Assembly (NCBI GenBank): GCA_029259935.1
Contig: JAJDEH010000156.1
Coordinates: 12,970 to 76,969 of the forward strand
Reading direction: 5' to 3'
From: Planctomycetota bacterium
GTDB taxonomy: Bacteria > Planctomycetota > Planctomycetia > Pirellulales > Pirellulaceae
DNA length: 64,000 bases
Shown: piece after piece, positions 63,520 to 64,000 of the stretch
Numbering within the stretch: the stretch's first letter is position 1
How the letters are laid out: every line of letters starts with the position of its first letter
Notes under the pieces: model-generated
What the model saw: the letters and a program-made list of their open reading frames with translations, nothing else
Databases searched by the model: none
What the model was told of the DNA's origin: nothing
Made by a program: the position numbers and the translations under genes

Positions 63520-63692
63520 GGCCGTTGTGCCTGAGAATCATGGCGTTGTGGGTGAGAGCCATCATTCGTAGATCTCGTTTCGGCATTGGCTCCGGTCGCC
63601 GCGTCCTTTCACGTGAGATCCTTGACGGCGTTTGATCATGCCATGACGGTCTCGACTTGCGAGCGGTGTCGGTGGGTGGCGGCGTCGAATCG
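63520..63692 (-). pseudogene. Decayed C-terminal fragment of an IS transposase
   Basis: On the minus strand three consecutive frames together spell the C-terminal part of a DDE transposase common in planctomycetes: DAATHRHRSQVETVM, then MIKRRQGSHVKGRGDRSQCR, then DLRMMALTHNAMILR. The joins need at least two frameshifts, and no N-terminal catalytic part is present. It is therefore a remnant. It lies next to the ArsR operon and a repeat element, marking a recombination-prone spot. Confidence 0.65.
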
Positions 63693-63887
63693 GGATTGCA
63701 ACAAGCGGCGATAACGCCCGGCAGCTGGTTGAACGACGAACTCCAAATGCCAATGAATTCCGAATGCCCAATGGCGGAGATGCTTCCGTCGCCGAGAGTC
63801 CATTCGGTCTTCCATCCTTCGTCATTCGTCATTTTGAGCATCGGGCTGGCATCCTGTTGGGATGCTGTTGTGTCCATTTCATTGGTG

Positions 63888-64000
63888 ACCGGTGGTGGCG
63901 CTGCGCTGACCACCGGCTAATTGCTGAAATCCCTTCGGGATGGACTTGAGCCCGATAGGGCTCACAGCCATTAGCCGGTGGTTGCCGTAGGCGCACCACC
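63888..64000. repeat. Three-hairpin palindromic element at the window end
   Basis: An outer 12-bp perfect stem, ACCACCGGCTAA (63909-63920) with TTAGCCGGTGGT (63971-63982), encloses two smaller hairpins: ATCCC-ttc-GGGAT (63929-63941) and GAGCCC-gata-GGGCTC (63948-63963). A further ACCGGTGGT lies at 63888-63896. The layout is a cloverleaf-like three-way junction and is not a tRNA. It may continue past the window. Confidence 0.6.

Overview
The window looks like the chromosome of a free-living planctomycete, probably Pirellulales-like. This rests on gene content: three DUF1501/DUF1552 proteins with Tat-type leaders, a DUF1800 protein, a giant PVC-type cytochrome (propeller-HEAT-CxxCH), vWA and prenyltransferase-repeat membrane proteins with long N-terminal linkers, a double-size TolC-like lipoprotein, moderate-high GC, short scattered operons on both strands, and many intergenic palindromic repeats. 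No rRNA, complete tRNA, CRISPR array, prophage or intact insertion sequence was found.

Layout. 1-7744: a truncated secreted protein, a class II aldolase with a small unknown gene, a lipoprotein, a GT4 glycosyltransferase facing a methyltransferase, small membrane proteins and a SUFU-domain gene. 7924-16812: the centrepiece, a six-gene minus-strand operon for a periplasmic molybdenum respiratory enzyme of the type II DMSO-reductase class (NarG/NXR/perchlorate/ethylbenzene dehydrogenase relatives). Its order is cupredoxin lipoprotein, membrane-anchored di-c-heme plus EB_dh-like gamma subunit, Tat-exported alpha subunit, unknown 118-residue protein, four-cluster beta subunit and TorD-like chaperone. 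17284-20580: a secreted protein and an island of DUF1963, DUF6985-like and zinc-ribbon membrane genes. 20729-25037: a DUF1800, DUF1501, NapH-like ferredoxin run on the minus strand. 25848-30190: a vWA and prenyltransferase-repeat pair. 30233-34330: a Gfo/Idh/MocA oxidoreductase, a solitary DUF1552 protein and an esterase, with a 0.4-kb nested palindromic element between the last two. 34356-46452: a TolC-like protein, a coiled-coil membrane protein with a strong promoter, a rhomboid protease, the PVC cytochrome and a secreted trypsin-TPR protein. 46675-56660: DUF1501 plus a coupled PD40 propeller, a RidA-like protein, a metallophosphoesterase, an S9 peptidase, a hotdog thioesterase, a PhyH dioxygenase, a minimal sulfite-oxidase-like domain and a TMTC-like TPR membrane protein. 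56910-59623: a wlbA-wlbB-wlbC operon for a UDP-diacetamido-uronic acid, closed by a clear terminator, then an enolase-superfamily enzyme. 61796-63130: an SRPBCC-ArsR-SRPBCC operon with a promoter and perfect palindromic operator. The window ends in a decayed transposase and a three-hairpin repeat.

How the genes may work together: the molybdoenzyme would pass electrons between a Mo-bisPGD centre, five Fe-S clusters, a b-type heme, two c hemes and a type 1 copper protein. The direction (nitrate reduction, nitrite oxidation or another oxyanion or substrate) cannot be read from sequence alone. The most unusual signals are this operon, its altered FS0 ligand set, and several families of multi-hairpin palindromic repeats between genes.
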